Assembly (NCBI GenBank): GCA_002717185.1
Contig: PBDC01000114.1
Span: forward strand, 1-54,359
Direction of reading: 5' to 3'
DNA from: Rhodospirillaceae bacterium
GTDB lineage: Bacteria; Pseudomonadota; Alphaproteobacteria; UBA8366; GCA-2717185
DNA length: 54,359 bases
Below, one piece after another: positions 23,662 through 31,993 of this stretch. The first letter of the stretch is position 1. Every line of letters begins with the position of its first letter. The translations under genes and the position numbers were made by a program. Under the pieces are notes generated by a model. That model saw only the letters and a program-made list of their open reading frames with translations, was not told where the DNA came from and did no database searches.

Positions 23662-24618
23662 ATGAAGATCGTGGTGACCGGTGGGGCGGGATTCGTCGGA
23701 GCCAATCTGGCTCGCCGACTTCAGCATGACGATGCTGTGACCGAGGTGGTCATTCTCGACGACCTCTCCTTTGGCTTTCACGAGAATCTCGAGGGCCTTG
23801 ACGTCAGTTTCGTCGAAGGCTCGATCCTCGACAACGACCTCCTCGAATCGACGGTTGCCGGCGCCTCCTCAGTGGTCCATCTGGCCGCGCGATCCTCCGT
23901 TCCACGATCTATCGCCCATCCATTCGCGGCCCACGAAGCCAACGCTACGGGCACCGTCCGCGTCCTTGAAGCGGTCAGGGATCTCGGTGACGCCCAGGTC
24001 ATCGTGGCCTCGTCCTCTTCGGTATACGGAGCTAACAAAGTGCTTCCAAAGCATGAGGCGCTAGCCACCCGTCCGATCAGCCCCTATGCGGCAAGCAAGT
24101 TGGCTACCGAGGCTTACAGCCTCGCCTGGGGTCATGCCTACGAACTCCCCGTCCTCGCTCTCCGGTTCTTCAATATCTTCGGCCCACTCCAGCCTCCGCT
24201 GCACTCCTATGCCGCTGCCATCCCCTCATTTCTGGCTGCAGCATTCCAAGATCAGCCGCTTCCGGTGCACGGCGACGGCACCCAGAGCCGCGACTTCACC
24301 TACGTGGACACGGTGGTTGAAGTCATAACCGACGCAATTCACCGCCGAATCAGCCATTCCGAGCCCGTGAACCTCGCGTTCGGCACCCAGGTGAGCCTCT
24401 TGGAGGTGATCGACCAACTCGAGAAACTACTGGGACGGGCCCTGCCCCTCGACCACTTGCCTCCGCGGCTCGGTGACGTCCCTCGGTCTCAGGCCGATTC
24501 CACGACACTCCTCAATCTCTTCCCCCAGGTCGTGCCCACATCGCTTACCGACGGCCTCGAAGCGACCATCGAGTGGTTCCACCGAACCAGGCCATGGGAG
24601 AGACTGGCCAGGGCCTGA
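23662..24618 (+). CDS. UDP-hexose/UDP-HexNAc 4-epimerase-like SDR
   Basis: A 318-residue extended SDR. It has VVTGGAGFVGANLARRL at 4-20, HLAARSSVPRSI, the catalytic-site segment VASSSSVYGANKV with an intact SPYAASK (YxxxK), RFFNIFGPLQ and SRDFTYVDTVVEV. The overall pattern matches GalE/WbpP-type UDP-sugar 4-epimerases or UDP-glucuronate epimerases. The open frame starts at 23557, but ATG at 23662 begins at the Rossmann strand and fits the 143-bp divergent gap. It is one of the few forward genes here, with its own promoter region, and ends 9 bp from the convergent WecA-like gene. Whether it acts on GlcNAc, Glc or a uronic acid is not clear; it could feed the dehydrogenase at 20639. Confidence 0.78.
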   Translation: MKIVVTGGAGFVGANLARRLQHDDAVTEVVILDDLSFGFHENLEGLDVSFVEGSILDNDLLESTVAGASSVVHLAARSSVPRSIAHPFAAHEANATGTVRVLEAVRDLGDAQVIVASSSSVYGANKVLPKHEALATRPISPYAASKLATEAYSLAWGHAYELPVLALRFFNIFGPLQPPLHSYAAAIPSFLAAAFQDQPLPVHGDGTQSRDFTYVDTVVEVITDAIHRRISHSEPVNLAFGTQVSLLEVIDQLEKLLGRALPLDHLPPRLGDVPRSQADSTTLLNLFPQVVPTSLTDGLEATIEWFHRTRPWERLARA

Positions 24619-24627
24619 ACGAACTGA

Positions 24628-25695
24628 TCAGGCCGACCCATCGCGATCGTTGATCACGTAATGGCGGCGACGGCTCTCCGGGTACACCGGAACGAGCGCA
24701 AGCAGGCAGGCCGCCGCCACCGCGGTAATTGCAACGAGACCGGTGACCATCAGGCCTGAGAACCGATCGACTCTGCTGATCACGAACGCGAGAACACCAG
24801 CTGAGGCCGAAGCGAAATAGGTCAAACCGACCGATACGGGCACCGGTATGCCGCTACGCACCATGCGATGGCTGATGTGGTCCTGACCGCCCTGGAACGG
24901 ACTTCGACCCGCAGCCATGCGGGACAGCGTCACGAGTGACGTATCCGTGATCGGTAGAACGCAGATCACCACGGGTACGAGATACGCCCCTGAGACCGAA
25001 TCGGCGAACCGCAACTTGATGCACAGGTAGGAGATCAAGAACCCCAGAAATAGGGCTCCCCCATCCCCCATATAGACCCGGGCAGGGTGGAAATTATGAT
25101 GGAGGAATCCGCTGGCACAGCCAGCGAGGCTTACAGCCAGTGCCGCGACCAGGAACTGGCCATTGGAAGCAGCGATGACAAACACGGCGACGGAACAAAT
25201 CGCTGCCTGCCCGGCCGCTAGGCCATCCATGTTGTCGAGAAGGTTGAACGCATTCGTGATTCCCACCACCCACAGCACCGTCAACAACACATCAACAAAC
25301 TCTTCGCCGGTCAGGGTGATCCCCACATCCATCCTCCACAGCTGCACCGCGCAGAGGACCTCTGCCAGCAACCGAACCGCCGGCGAAAGATTCCTGAGGT
25401 CATCGGCCAGGCCCACCACCCCGAGACCAACTGCTAGAACCAGTACCGCCACCAACTCACCTTGGCCGCTCTCCGGAGGATCGAGGAGAGCCGCACCGGC
25501 GACCGACGCGGCAAAGGCGAGGACAATCGCCAAACCCCCCAGATACGGGACGGGCGAAATATGGCTCTTATGACCGCCCGGCTCGTCGAAGACCCCGGCT
25601 CGAGTCGCTGCGGCAATGGCCACCGGCGTGAGGACCAGACAAAGCAGGGCAGACGCGACGAAGATTCCCGTGTACTCCCACCATGCCCCGGTCAT
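24628..25695 (-). CDS. Polyprenyl-phosphate sugar-1-phosphate transferase, WecA/MraY family
   Basis: A 355-residue integral membrane protein with about 10-11 predicted hydrophobic segments. Family motifs are all visible: FDEPGGHKSHISPVPYLGG near 36-54, VGLADDLRNLSP with the DD pair, NAFNLLDNMDGLAAG, VYMGDGGALFLGFL, and the HxxH-type cytoplasmic loop GGQDHISHRMV. It transfers HexNAc-1-phosphate (or a related sugar phosphate) from a UDP-sugar to undecaprenyl phosphate, starting a lipid-linked glycan on the inner leaflet. The DHISHR loop resembles WecA/TagO/WbpL rather than MraY. It follows the UDP-sugar SDR at 25705 by 9 bp. A second, unrelated initiator (48016) exists in the window, so at least two glycan products are probable. 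Confidence 0.87.
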   Translation of the reverse strand: MTGAWWEYTGIFVASALLCLVLTPVAIAAATRAGVFDEPGGHKSHISPVPYLGGLAIVLAFAASVAGAALLDPPESGQGELVAVLVLAVGLGVVGLADDLRNLSPAVRLLAEVLCAVQLWRMDVGITLTGEEFVDVLLTVLWVVGITNAFNLLDNMDGLAAGQAAICSVAVFVIAASNGQFLVAALAVSLAGCASGFLHHNFHPARVYMGDGGALFLGFLISYLCIKLRFADSVSGAYLVPVVICVLPITDTSLVTLSRMAAGRSPFQGGQDHISHRMVRSGIPVPVSVGLTYFASASAGVLAFVISRVDRFSGLMVTGLVAITAVAAACLLALVPVYPESRRRHYVINDRDGSA

Positions 25696-25704
25696 AGCCC
25701 CGGC

Positions 25705-26664
25705 CTAGCGCCGCTGGTCCTCGATCACTGCCATGATGATGGCATCTAGGTCCTGTGTGGGCTGGAATCCCACCAGATCATGGGCCCGGGTGACATCTGG
25801 AACACGACGCTTCATGTCCTCGAACCCCTCCTCGTAGGCCACGTCATAAGGGATGTACTCGATCGGACTCGACGAGCCAGCGAGTTCGACCACCCGTTCC
25901 GCTAGGTCTGCCATCGAAATCTCACCCAGCCCGCCGAGGTTGAACACTCTTCCCAGCGCCGCCTCCTCCTCGGACAGGGCCAGGATCCCCCCAACGATGT
26001 CTTGCACAGCACAAAAACAGCGAGTCTGGGATCCGTCACCGAACACGGTGATCGGCTCACCACGGAGTGCCTGGGTAACGAACCTCGGGATGACCATCCC
26101 GTAACTACCTGTCTGCCGCGGTCCAACGGTGTTGAAGAGTCGAACAATGACAGTCTCCAAACCCTTCTCCCGCCAGTAGGTGTAGGCGAGGATCTCGTCG
26201 ATCGCCTTGGCCTCCGAGTACGACCACCGACTCTTCAGAGGGGATCCGAGGATCCGGTCATCGTCTTCAGAAAGTCGGTCAGAAACGTTTTTCCCATAAA
26301 TCTCAGACGTAGACGCCACGAGGATCCGCTTGCCGTATTTGTGCGACTTCTCGACAACGATTTCGGTGCCGCGAATGTTCGTCATCAGGCTCTCGAGGGG
26401 CTTCTCGACAATCAGGTTCACTCCTACCGCGGCCGCGAGGTGGTAAACGACGTCTGACCGGGAGACCACATGATCCACTAGGTCGGCATTCAGTACTGAC
26501 CCAAGCACGAACTCAACATCCGCGCACCCTTCAAGATGTTCGATGTTCGCCAGTCGCCCTGTGGAGAGGTCATCCAAAAGGATGACCTGATCACCACGCT
26601 CGACCAGACGGTCGGCGAGGTGGGACCCGATAAAGCCCGCCCCACCAGTGATCAGCGCTCTCAT
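25705..26664 (-). CDS. UDP-glucuronate decarboxylase-like or UDP-sugar epimerase SDR
   Basis: A 319-residue extended SDR. It has ALITGGAGFIGSHLADRL at 3-20, YHLAAAVGVN, VASTSEIYGKN and SRWSYSEAKAIDE, with intact YxxxK. These are followed by RLFNTVGPRQTGSYGMVIPRF and GSQTRCFCAVQD. The SEIYG, WSYSEAK and VGPRQTGxYGMVIPRF set is typical of the UXS/ArnA-like decarboxylase and related NAD-dependent epimerase branch. A true UXS would turn UDP-glucuronate into UDP-xylose; a simple 4-epimerase is the alternative. It lies 9 bp upstream of the WecA-like gene and 52 bp downstream of a GT4 gene, so it is probably in the same operon. Confidence 0.74.
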   Translation of the reverse strand: MRALITGGAGFIGSHLADRLVERGDQVILLDDLSTGRLANIEHLEGCADVEFVLGSVLNADLVDHVVSRSDVVYHLAAAVGVNLIVEKPLESLMTNIRGTEIVVEKSHKYGKRILVASTSEIYGKNVSDRLSEDDDRILGSPLKSRWSYSEAKAIDEILAYTYWREKGLETVIVRLFNTVGPRQTGSYGMVIPRFVTQALRGEPITVFGDGSQTRCFCAVQDIVGGILALSEEEAALGRVFNLGGLGEISMADLAERVVELAGSSSPIEYIPYDVAYEEGFEDMKRRVPDVTRAHDLVGFQPTQDLDAIIMAVIEDQRR

Positions 26665-26716
26665 CTGGCGATCCTACCGTTGCCACAGCGACTGATCTGG
26701 GGCCATCCGATCCAAG

Positions 26717-27871
26717 TCACCCCGTGGATCGACCCTCCACCAGGCGAGCGTAGAGGCTCTCATGATCAGCGACCAAGCGCTCTACGGTGAACCGCTCTCG
26801 GGCCCTAATGGCCGCCTGTTCTCCCATCTGACCTCGTAGGTCCCGATCCGAGAGGAGGTCGACCATCGCATCGGCCATCGACGATGCATGAAGCGGTACC
26901 ACCCTGCCCGTCACCCCGTGTTCCACGACCTCCCCTGCGCTGCCCACGTCGGTCGTCACCCCTGGCACACCTGCCATCGCCGCTTCTATGAGCGTGACAG
27001 GCATGCCCTCGTTGTCCGAGCTGATGGCCACAAGGTCGGCTGCCGCATACAGGAGAGCAAGGTCCGACCTCCATCCCAGAAACCTGACCGAACTTCCGAG
27101 GGGTTCAGCCTGAGTAACCATCTCGTCCGACAGGTCGCCTTCTCCGGCAACGACCAGCACTGCCTTTGGAACCTGATCAAGAAGCAATGCAAACGCCTCA
27201 ATGAGCCGATCCACCCGCTTGATCGATGTGAGCCGACCAACGAATAGCGCCACCGGCACCCCTTCAGGGAGTCCCAGCAACTGCCGGGCGCTATTCCCAT
27301 CGACCGCCCGGGGAGCCACCACCCCAGGGGGCACCACCACATAGGACGCTGATTGTCCAATGCCAGCCGCGAGCAGGTCGTCGCGCACCCGCTTGCCTAC
27401 CGATACCAGAGCAGTAGTGCGCCTCGCCAGAATCCGTTCGACGATTCGAATCACACCACTCGCCATCGGTGAGAAATAGCCGTAAAGGAGGTGGCCATGG
27501 TACGTGTGAACCCGGATGGGCACCCGACAGACCATCGCAGCCAGTCGCCCAAGCACACCAGCCTTGGCGGTGTGGGTATGCACGATGTCGGGGCGGAACC
27601 GGCGGATCTCCCGGCAGATACCCCAGAATGCCCGGAAATCGTTAAGCGGCCCCGGAGACCGACCGAGCCCAGGAATAACGGCTACAGGCAGTTCAGGATC
27701 CCGCAGGGCCAAGAAGTCCGCTTCATCACCACCTGTAGAGCCGACGAGAAGGCGGGTCTCAAAGCGATCAGGATCGATCTGTCGGGTCAGGACGCTGGTC
27801 TGCCATGCGGGGCCACCCACGTTCATCCTCGCGATGATCCGCATGACACGAATGGGACGCTGCCTCCTCAT
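26717..27871 (-). CDS. Glycosyltransferase family 4 (GT-B)
   Basis: A 384-residue GT4 enzyme. The acceptor domain begins RPIRVMRIIARMNVGGPAW, then DIVHTHTAKAGVLGR and VHTYHGHLLYGYF. The donor domain has VALFVGRLTSIKRVDRLIEAF, VVAGEGDL, VRFLGWRSDL and SSDNEGMPVTLIEAAMAGVP, where the EGxPxxxxEA segment is the donor-binding E(7)E motif. It probably transfers a hexose or HexNAc from a nucleotide donor to a lipid-linked acceptor at the inner membrane. An upstream-extended start at 27919 exists, but ATG at 27871 overlaps the asparagine-synthase stop as ATGA and is the coupled start. Confidence 0.86.
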   Translation of the reverse strand: MRRQRPIRVMRIIARMNVGGPAWQTSVLTRQIDPDRFETRLLVGSTGGDEADFLALRDPELPVAVIPGLGRSPGPLNDFRAFWGICREIRRFRPDIVHTHTAKAGVLGRLAAMVCRVPIRVHTYHGHLLYGYFSPMASGVIRIVERILARRTTALVSVGKRVRDDLLAAGIGQSASYVVVPPGVVAPRAVDGNSARQLLGLPEGVPVALFVGRLTSIKRVDRLIEAFALLLDQVPKAVLVVAGEGDLSDEMVTQAEPLGSSVRFLGWRSDLALLYAAADLVAISSDNEGMPVTLIEAAMAGVPGVTTDVGSAGEVVEHGVTGRVVPLHASSMADAMVDLLSDRDLRGQMGEQAAIRARERFTVERLVADHESLYARLVEGRSTG

Positions 27872-29820
27872 CGAATGGCCAGTTCGTGCTGCCATGCCTG
27901 GAACATCAAGACGGACCACAACAAAAACGTGTGATCAGCTCGGCCCTCGACATGATCGGACCATCGAGCCGACACCAGTGCAGGGTCGAACAACCCCTGC
28001 TCAGCCAGAAGACCAGGGTCCAGGAGACCATCGGCCCAGCCCCGGAGAGGCCCCCGGAGCCAAGGGCCAACGGGTACGCCGAAGCCCATCTTGGGCCGAT
28101 CTGTAAGGTGCGATGGCACATAGCGCTCGAGTAAGCGCCTCATGGCCCACTTGCCAGACCCGTCCCTGAACCGGTCACGCTGGTGGAGGCTCCAGGCGAA
28201 TCGAAATACCTCAGGGTCCAAAAAAGGTAGCCGGGCTTCGAGGCTCACGGCCATCGAGGCCCGGTCCGTCTTCGTGAGAAGATCGTCGGGAAGGTAGGCC
28301 ACCGTGTCCATCAACATCGCCGCCTCGAAACCACCGCGACCGCTGAAGCCCTCAGGGAGGTCATAGAGACCCTTGGCCGGCACCTCCGAACCGATCACGA
28401 ACTCCTCCGCACTATTTTCAGCAGTCATCATGGCCTCGTAGGTCCTCGCCGGATCGGCGGCGGCCAACACCCGAGCTGCCTTGTTGGCTAGATGGCCTAA
28501 GCGTCCTCGAGAGCCTCCCGGAAGCAACCGAGCCAGTGTCCCTGTCCCGATTCGATCCCAAGCCGACGACGGGACGGACCGCAGCATTGATCCACCTACC
28601 CGACGAATGGGAGCCGGCCAGAACGACATCACACGGTGAAACCGATCTAGATGTCGATAGCGGTCGTAGCCCCCGAACAACTCGTCCCCACCGTCGCCAG
28701 CCAAGGAAACGGTGACGTGACGACGGGCCAGACGGCTCACTAGGAACGTCGGGATCTGAGATGAGTCGGCAAAAGGCTCGTCGTACATCCCCGGCAAAAG
28801 TGGAATGACCTCCCGAGCCTCCGATGGGCTGACCACGAGCTCGTGATGATCTGTTCCAAGGTAGGAAGCGACAGCCGCGGCATATCTCGACTCGTCGTAG
28901 GCCGGTTCGCTAAAGCCGACGGTGAAGGTTTCGACCGGCCGGGCCGAAGCGACACCCATCATGGCAACGATCGTGGAGGAGTCGATCCCGCCCGAGAGGA
29001 ACGCCCCGATGGGTACGTCGGAGACCATGCGAGAAGTGACGGTTCGCTGGAGGAGCTCTTCTAGTTCGTCAACAGCGTCCTCACCCCGTTCAACCCCGCC
29101 TACGGCCTCCGAAGCAACCTCCAGCGACGACCAGTACGTGATGTCCTCCGATCTCCGCCCCGACGAATCAAATCGCAGCACGTGTCCGGGTCGGACCTTG
29201 GAGACGCCGTCATAAATCGTCTTGGGTGCAGGGATGCAACCCCACTTCAACAGATCGGTGACCGAGTTGCGATCGATATCGGGGGCGAAGCCATCCACCG
29301 CATGAAGAGCCTTGAGTTCCGAACCGAACACCAGAGTCCGGCCGGCTCGGCCGTGGTACAGCGGCTTCTCGCCGAAACGGTCTCTAGCCAGCCAGAGCTC
29401 ATGGGATTGCCGATCCCATACCGCCAGAGCAAACATTCCGACCATTCGTTCCAGTGCGGGAACGACACCGATCGCCGAGATCGTCTCGAGAAGCACTTCA
29501 GTGTCCGAATGGCCTACTAGCGCTGACCGATGTCCAGCCGGCATAGCCGCGACCATCGCCTCAGCGTTGTAGGACTCGCCGTTGTACGACATGACCCACC
29601 GCCCGTCGTGGGAAACCATCGGCTGCGCGCCGGCACCAGAGAGGTCCACCACGGCCAGCCTGCGATGTCCTAACGCCACCCCCTGAGCAGGGTCAGACCA
29701 TATGCCGCGACCATCAGGACCCCGGTGGCTAAGACGATCGGACATTGCCTGCGCTGCCGCCTCAAGCGCCTCCCCGGATCGGTCTCCAACCGGACCGAGC
29801 AGCCCGGCGATTCCACACAC
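27868..29820 (-). CDS. Asparagine synthase-type glutamine amidotransferase (AsnB/WbpS-like)
   Basis: A 650-residue class-II glutamine amidotransferase/synthetase. The catalytic Cys2 is in MCGIAG; RLSHRGPDG is at 29-37, the glutaminase loop has YNGESYN (usually YNGEIYN) near 79-85 and RDRFGEKPLY near 146-155. The synthetase PP-loop LSGGIDSS is at 275-282, followed by EPYDESRYA-type and KTDRASMAVSLEARLPFLD segments. The family makes asparagine, but in glycan loci such proteins amidate uronic acids or add ammonia-derived groups (WbpS). Here it lies between glycosyltransferases and a C-methyltransferase, which favours a glycan role; the UDP-sugar dehydrogenase at 20639 would supply the uronate. 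GTG start, which positions Cys2 correctly, with AAGGA upstream. Confidence 0.88.
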   Translation of the reverse strand: MCGIAGLLGPVGDRSGEALEAAAQAMSDRLSHRGPDGRGIWSDPAQGVALGHRRLAVVDLSGAGAQPMVSHDGRWVMSYNGESYNAEAMVAAMPAGHRSALVGHSDTEVLLETISAIGVVPALERMVGMFALAVWDRQSHELWLARDRFGEKPLYHGRAGRTLVFGSELKALHAVDGFAPDIDRNSVTDLLKWGCIPAPKTIYDGVSKVRPGHVLRFDSSGRRSEDITYWSSLEVASEAVGGVERGEDAVDELEELLQRTVTSRMVSDVPIGAFLSGGIDSSTIVAMMGVASARPVETFTVGFSEPAYDESRYAAAVASYLGTDHHELVVSPSEAREVIPLLPGMYDEPFADSSQIPTFLVSRLARRHVTVSLAGDGGDELFGGYDRYRHLDRFHRVMSFWPAPIRRVGGSMLRSVPSSAWDRIGTGTLARLLPGGSRGRLGHLANKAARVLAAADPARTYEAMMTAENSAEEFVIGSEVPAKGLYDLPEGFSGRGGFEAAMLMDTVAYLPDDLLTKTDRASMAVSLEARLPFLDPEVFRFAWSLHQRDRFRDGSGKWAMRRLLERYVPSHLTDRPKMGFGVPVGPWLRGPLRGWADGLLDPGLLAEQGLFDPALVSARWSDHVEGRADHTFLLWSVLMFQAWQHELAIR

Positions 29821-29873
29821 CTCAGGTCCTTCCGCTACTCATGCAGCGAGGCACTCCCGCCCGACGGGTACGC

Positions 29874-29887
29874 CGGTCGATCGACCG
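29874..29887. repeat. 14-bp perfect palindrome in intergenic region
   Basis: CGGTCGATCGACCG reads the same on both strands. It lies in the 90-bp gap between the C-methyltransferase (ends 29911) and the amidotransferase start (29820), about 54 bp upstream of the latter. It could be an operator or only a small hairpin. It shares a CGATCG core with the palindrome at 43387-43400. Confidence 0.4.
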
Positions 29888-29910
29888 AGCCGATCCAAAC
29901 CGAGCATGGC

Positions 29911-31137
29911 TCACCAGACCTCGAGTCCCGGAATCGCCGTCACAAAGGTCGCTCCCCAGTTCCTCACGTAGGCCAGTTGTTCTGCCACTTCGGAGCGGAG
30001 GTTCCAGGGAAGGATCAGTACATGGTCTGGGCGTAGCCGATCAATTTCGTCCTCAGCGACAATGGGAACCCGGCTTCCGGGAAGCCACTTGCCCTGCTTT
30101 GCCGGGTTCCGGTCGACGACCATCGGGAGTAGGTCGGGCCTCACCCCCGCGAAGTTCAACAGCGTGTTCCCCTTAGCTGCGGCCCCATACCCCAGGACGA
30201 GTCTCCCTTCTGTCTTCGCTTTTAGCAGGAATCGGAGCAACTCATCCTTGACAGCCTCGGCCTCAGCCTGAAACCCCGCGTAATAGTCGGAACGCTGGAC
30301 TCCTGCCTCCTCCTCCATGTGGAGCATCGCTTCGACGGTCGACTCGACAGATCGATCGCAACTCCCAGCCGGCTGGACGAACACCCGGAGGCTTCCGCCA
30401 TGGGTGGCTAGTTCCTCGACATCAAACACCTCCAGGCCTGACGCCACCACCGCATGTTCGAACGAGGTCAACGACAGGTAGGAAAAGTGTTCGTGGTAGA
30501 TCGTGTCGAACTGACACTCGGAAACGAGTTGGAGAAGGTGGGGAAACTCGAACGTCGCCACACCACCGTCTCCTAGGAGGCGCCCGCAGGCGCTAACGAA
30601 GCCCACGATGTCGGGCACGTGCGCTACGACGTTATTGGCCACCAGGAGATCTGCACTAAGGCCCCCAGTCGACAACCGGTCAGCCAGGTCCACGGTGAGA
30701 AACTCCCCGACCACATCCAGACCCAGTTCTCTGGCGGCCTCCGCCGTACTGGCCGTCGGCTCGATACCGATGCACGACAACCCCCGCTCGGCAAAGAAGC
30801 TGAGAAGCGTCCCATCGTTGGACGCCACTTCGACCACCGTGCTATCTCCATCCAGCCTGAAACGATCGACCATTGTCTCCGTATAGGCCGCACAGTGGTC
30901 TACCCAACTCGACGAGAAGCCACTGAAGTAGGCGTAGTCGGAGTCAAAGAGTTCCGATGCCGTTGCGTAGTCCTCCGTCTGGACGAGCCAACAGGATTCA
31001 CAGACCACGACTCGTAGAGGGAACCACCTTTCGGGCGACATGAGCCCGGCACGCGATAGGTAGGCGTTCGACGGAGGCGAACTGCCAAGGTCCGCAAAAA
31101 CCGATTCAGCAGACCCTCCGCATTGACGACACTTCAT
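29911..31137 (-). CDS. SAM-dependent sugar C-methyltransferase
   Basis: A 408-residue member of the C-methyltransferase family with a zinc head (Cys3, Cys6, Cys46, Cys49), a SAM-binding strand VVEVASNDGTLLSFF near 101-115, NNVVAHVPDI, the signature FDTIYHEHFSYLSLTS and a C-terminal domain with LGYGAAAKGNTLLNFAG and ILPWNLRSE. Members methylate carbons of nucleotide 4-keto sugars, including CDP-linked ones. It lies 21 bp downstream of a glucose-1-phosphate cytidylyltransferase (31159), so a CDP-sugar is a reasonable guess for its substrate. The CDP-glucose 4,6-dehydratase expected between the two is not recognisable in this window. Third homologue of the family here. Confidence 0.82.
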   Translation of the reverse strand: MKCRQCGGSAESVFADLGSSPPSNAYLSRAGLMSPERWFPLRVVVCESCWLVQTEDYATASELFDSDYAYFSGFSSSWVDHCAAYTETMVDRFRLDGDSTVVEVASNDGTLLSFFAERGLSCIGIEPTASTAEAARELGLDVVGEFLTVDLADRLSTGGLSADLLVANNVVAHVPDIVGFVSACGRLLGDGGVATFEFPHLLQLVSECQFDTIYHEHFSYLSLTSFEHAVVASGLEVFDVEELATHGGSLRVFVQPAGSCDRSVESTVEAMLHMEEEAGVQRSDYYAGFQAEAEAVKDELLRFLLKAKTEGRLVLGYGAAAKGNTLLNFAGVRPDLLPMVVDRNPAKQGKWLPGSRVPIVAEDEIDRLRPDHVLILPWNLRSEVAEQLAYVRNWGATFVTAIPGLEVW

Positions 31138-31158
31138 CCGCCAGTCACCTGTCGGACG

Positions 31159-31929
31159 TCACCAGACCCGCCAAGGCGCGCTCCCGGACTCCCAGAGCTC
31201 GTTCAACAGATCGCGCTCACGAACCGTGTCCATCGGTTGCCAGAAGCCGTAATGATGGAAGGCTCGCAACTCGTCACGCGCTGCCAGCTCACCCAATGGT
31301 TCGGCTTCCCAACGAGTTGAGTCGTCTGCGATCAGTTCCAGACACTCGGGTTGGAGGACGAAGAATCCTCCGTTGATGAGGCCATCGTCGCCAGGCGGCT
31401 TCTCGGTGAATCCAGTGACCCTTTCTCCATCGAGTTCCAAAGCTCCGAAGCGACCGGGGGGTTTCACCGCCGTGACCGTGGCCATGCACCCGTGAGCCCG
31501 GTGGAAGTCGACCAGCGCTGTCACATCCACATCGGACAGCCCATCCCCATAAGTCATGCAGAACATTTCTTCGCCCTGCACATACTCGGCAATTCGCTTG
31601 AGTCGGCCACCGGTCATGGTGTCGTCCCCGGTATCGACGAGGGTCACCCGCCAGGGCTCTCCCCCTCCCCGGAGCACCTCCATACGGTTCTCGGCTACGT
31701 CGAAACGGACATCGGACACGTGGAGGAAGTAGTTGGCGAAGTACTCCTTGATCACATAGCCCTTGTAACCACAACAGATCACGAAGTCATCAATGCCATA
31801 GGCCGAGAAGGTCTTCATGATGTGCCAGAGCACGGGCATCCCGCCAATCTCGACCATCGGCTTCGGACGAACCGTCGTCTCCTCGGACAATCGCGTCCCC
31901 AAGCCTCCAGCGAGTATCACCGCCTTCAT
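31159..31929 (-). CDS. rfbF: Glucose-1-phosphate cytidylyltransferase (RfbF-like)
   Basis: A 256-residue nucleotidyltransferase whose start MKAVILAGGLGTRLSEETTV followed by RPKPMVEIGG is the RfbF signature, as are DFVICCGYKGYVIKEYF, a long insertion VLRGGGEPWRVTLVDTGDDTMTGG (shown in part: VTLVDTGDDTMTGGRLKR) and YGDGLSDVD with the metal Asp. The end HYGFWQPMDTVRERDLL is also typical. It makes CDP-glucose from CTP and glucose 1-phosphate, feeding 3,6-dideoxyhexose or C-branched sugars. ATG at 31929 begins at the first strand; an ATG at 31956 lacks a better ribosome site. It is followed by a C-methyltransferase, but no CDP-glucose 4,6-dehydratase (RfbG) is nearby. Confidence 0.88.
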   Translation of the reverse strand: MKAVILAGGLGTRLSEETTVRPKPMVEIGGMPVLWHIMKTFSAYGIDDFVICCGYKGYVIKEYFANYFLHVSDVRFDVAENRMEVLRGGGEPWRVTLVDTGDDTMTGGRLKRIAEYVQGEEMFCMTYGDGLSDVDVTALVDFHRAHGCMATVTAVKPPGRFGALELDGERVTGFTEKPPGDDGLINGGFFVLQPECLELIADDSTRWEAEPLGELAARDELRAFHHYGFWQPMDTVRERDLLNELWESGSAPWRVW

Positions 31930-31993
31930 CGCACTCGATCCCCAGTCATGTTCCAAAAGTTATCCGAAGACAACCGGCCCCCCCGGTGCACCG

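Noticed and set aside
23518..23781. Longer N-terminus of the glycosyltransferase at 21985
   Set aside because: It would overlap the start of the divergent epimerase gene; the added sequence is low-complexity and there is a good ribosome site at the ATG at 23517.
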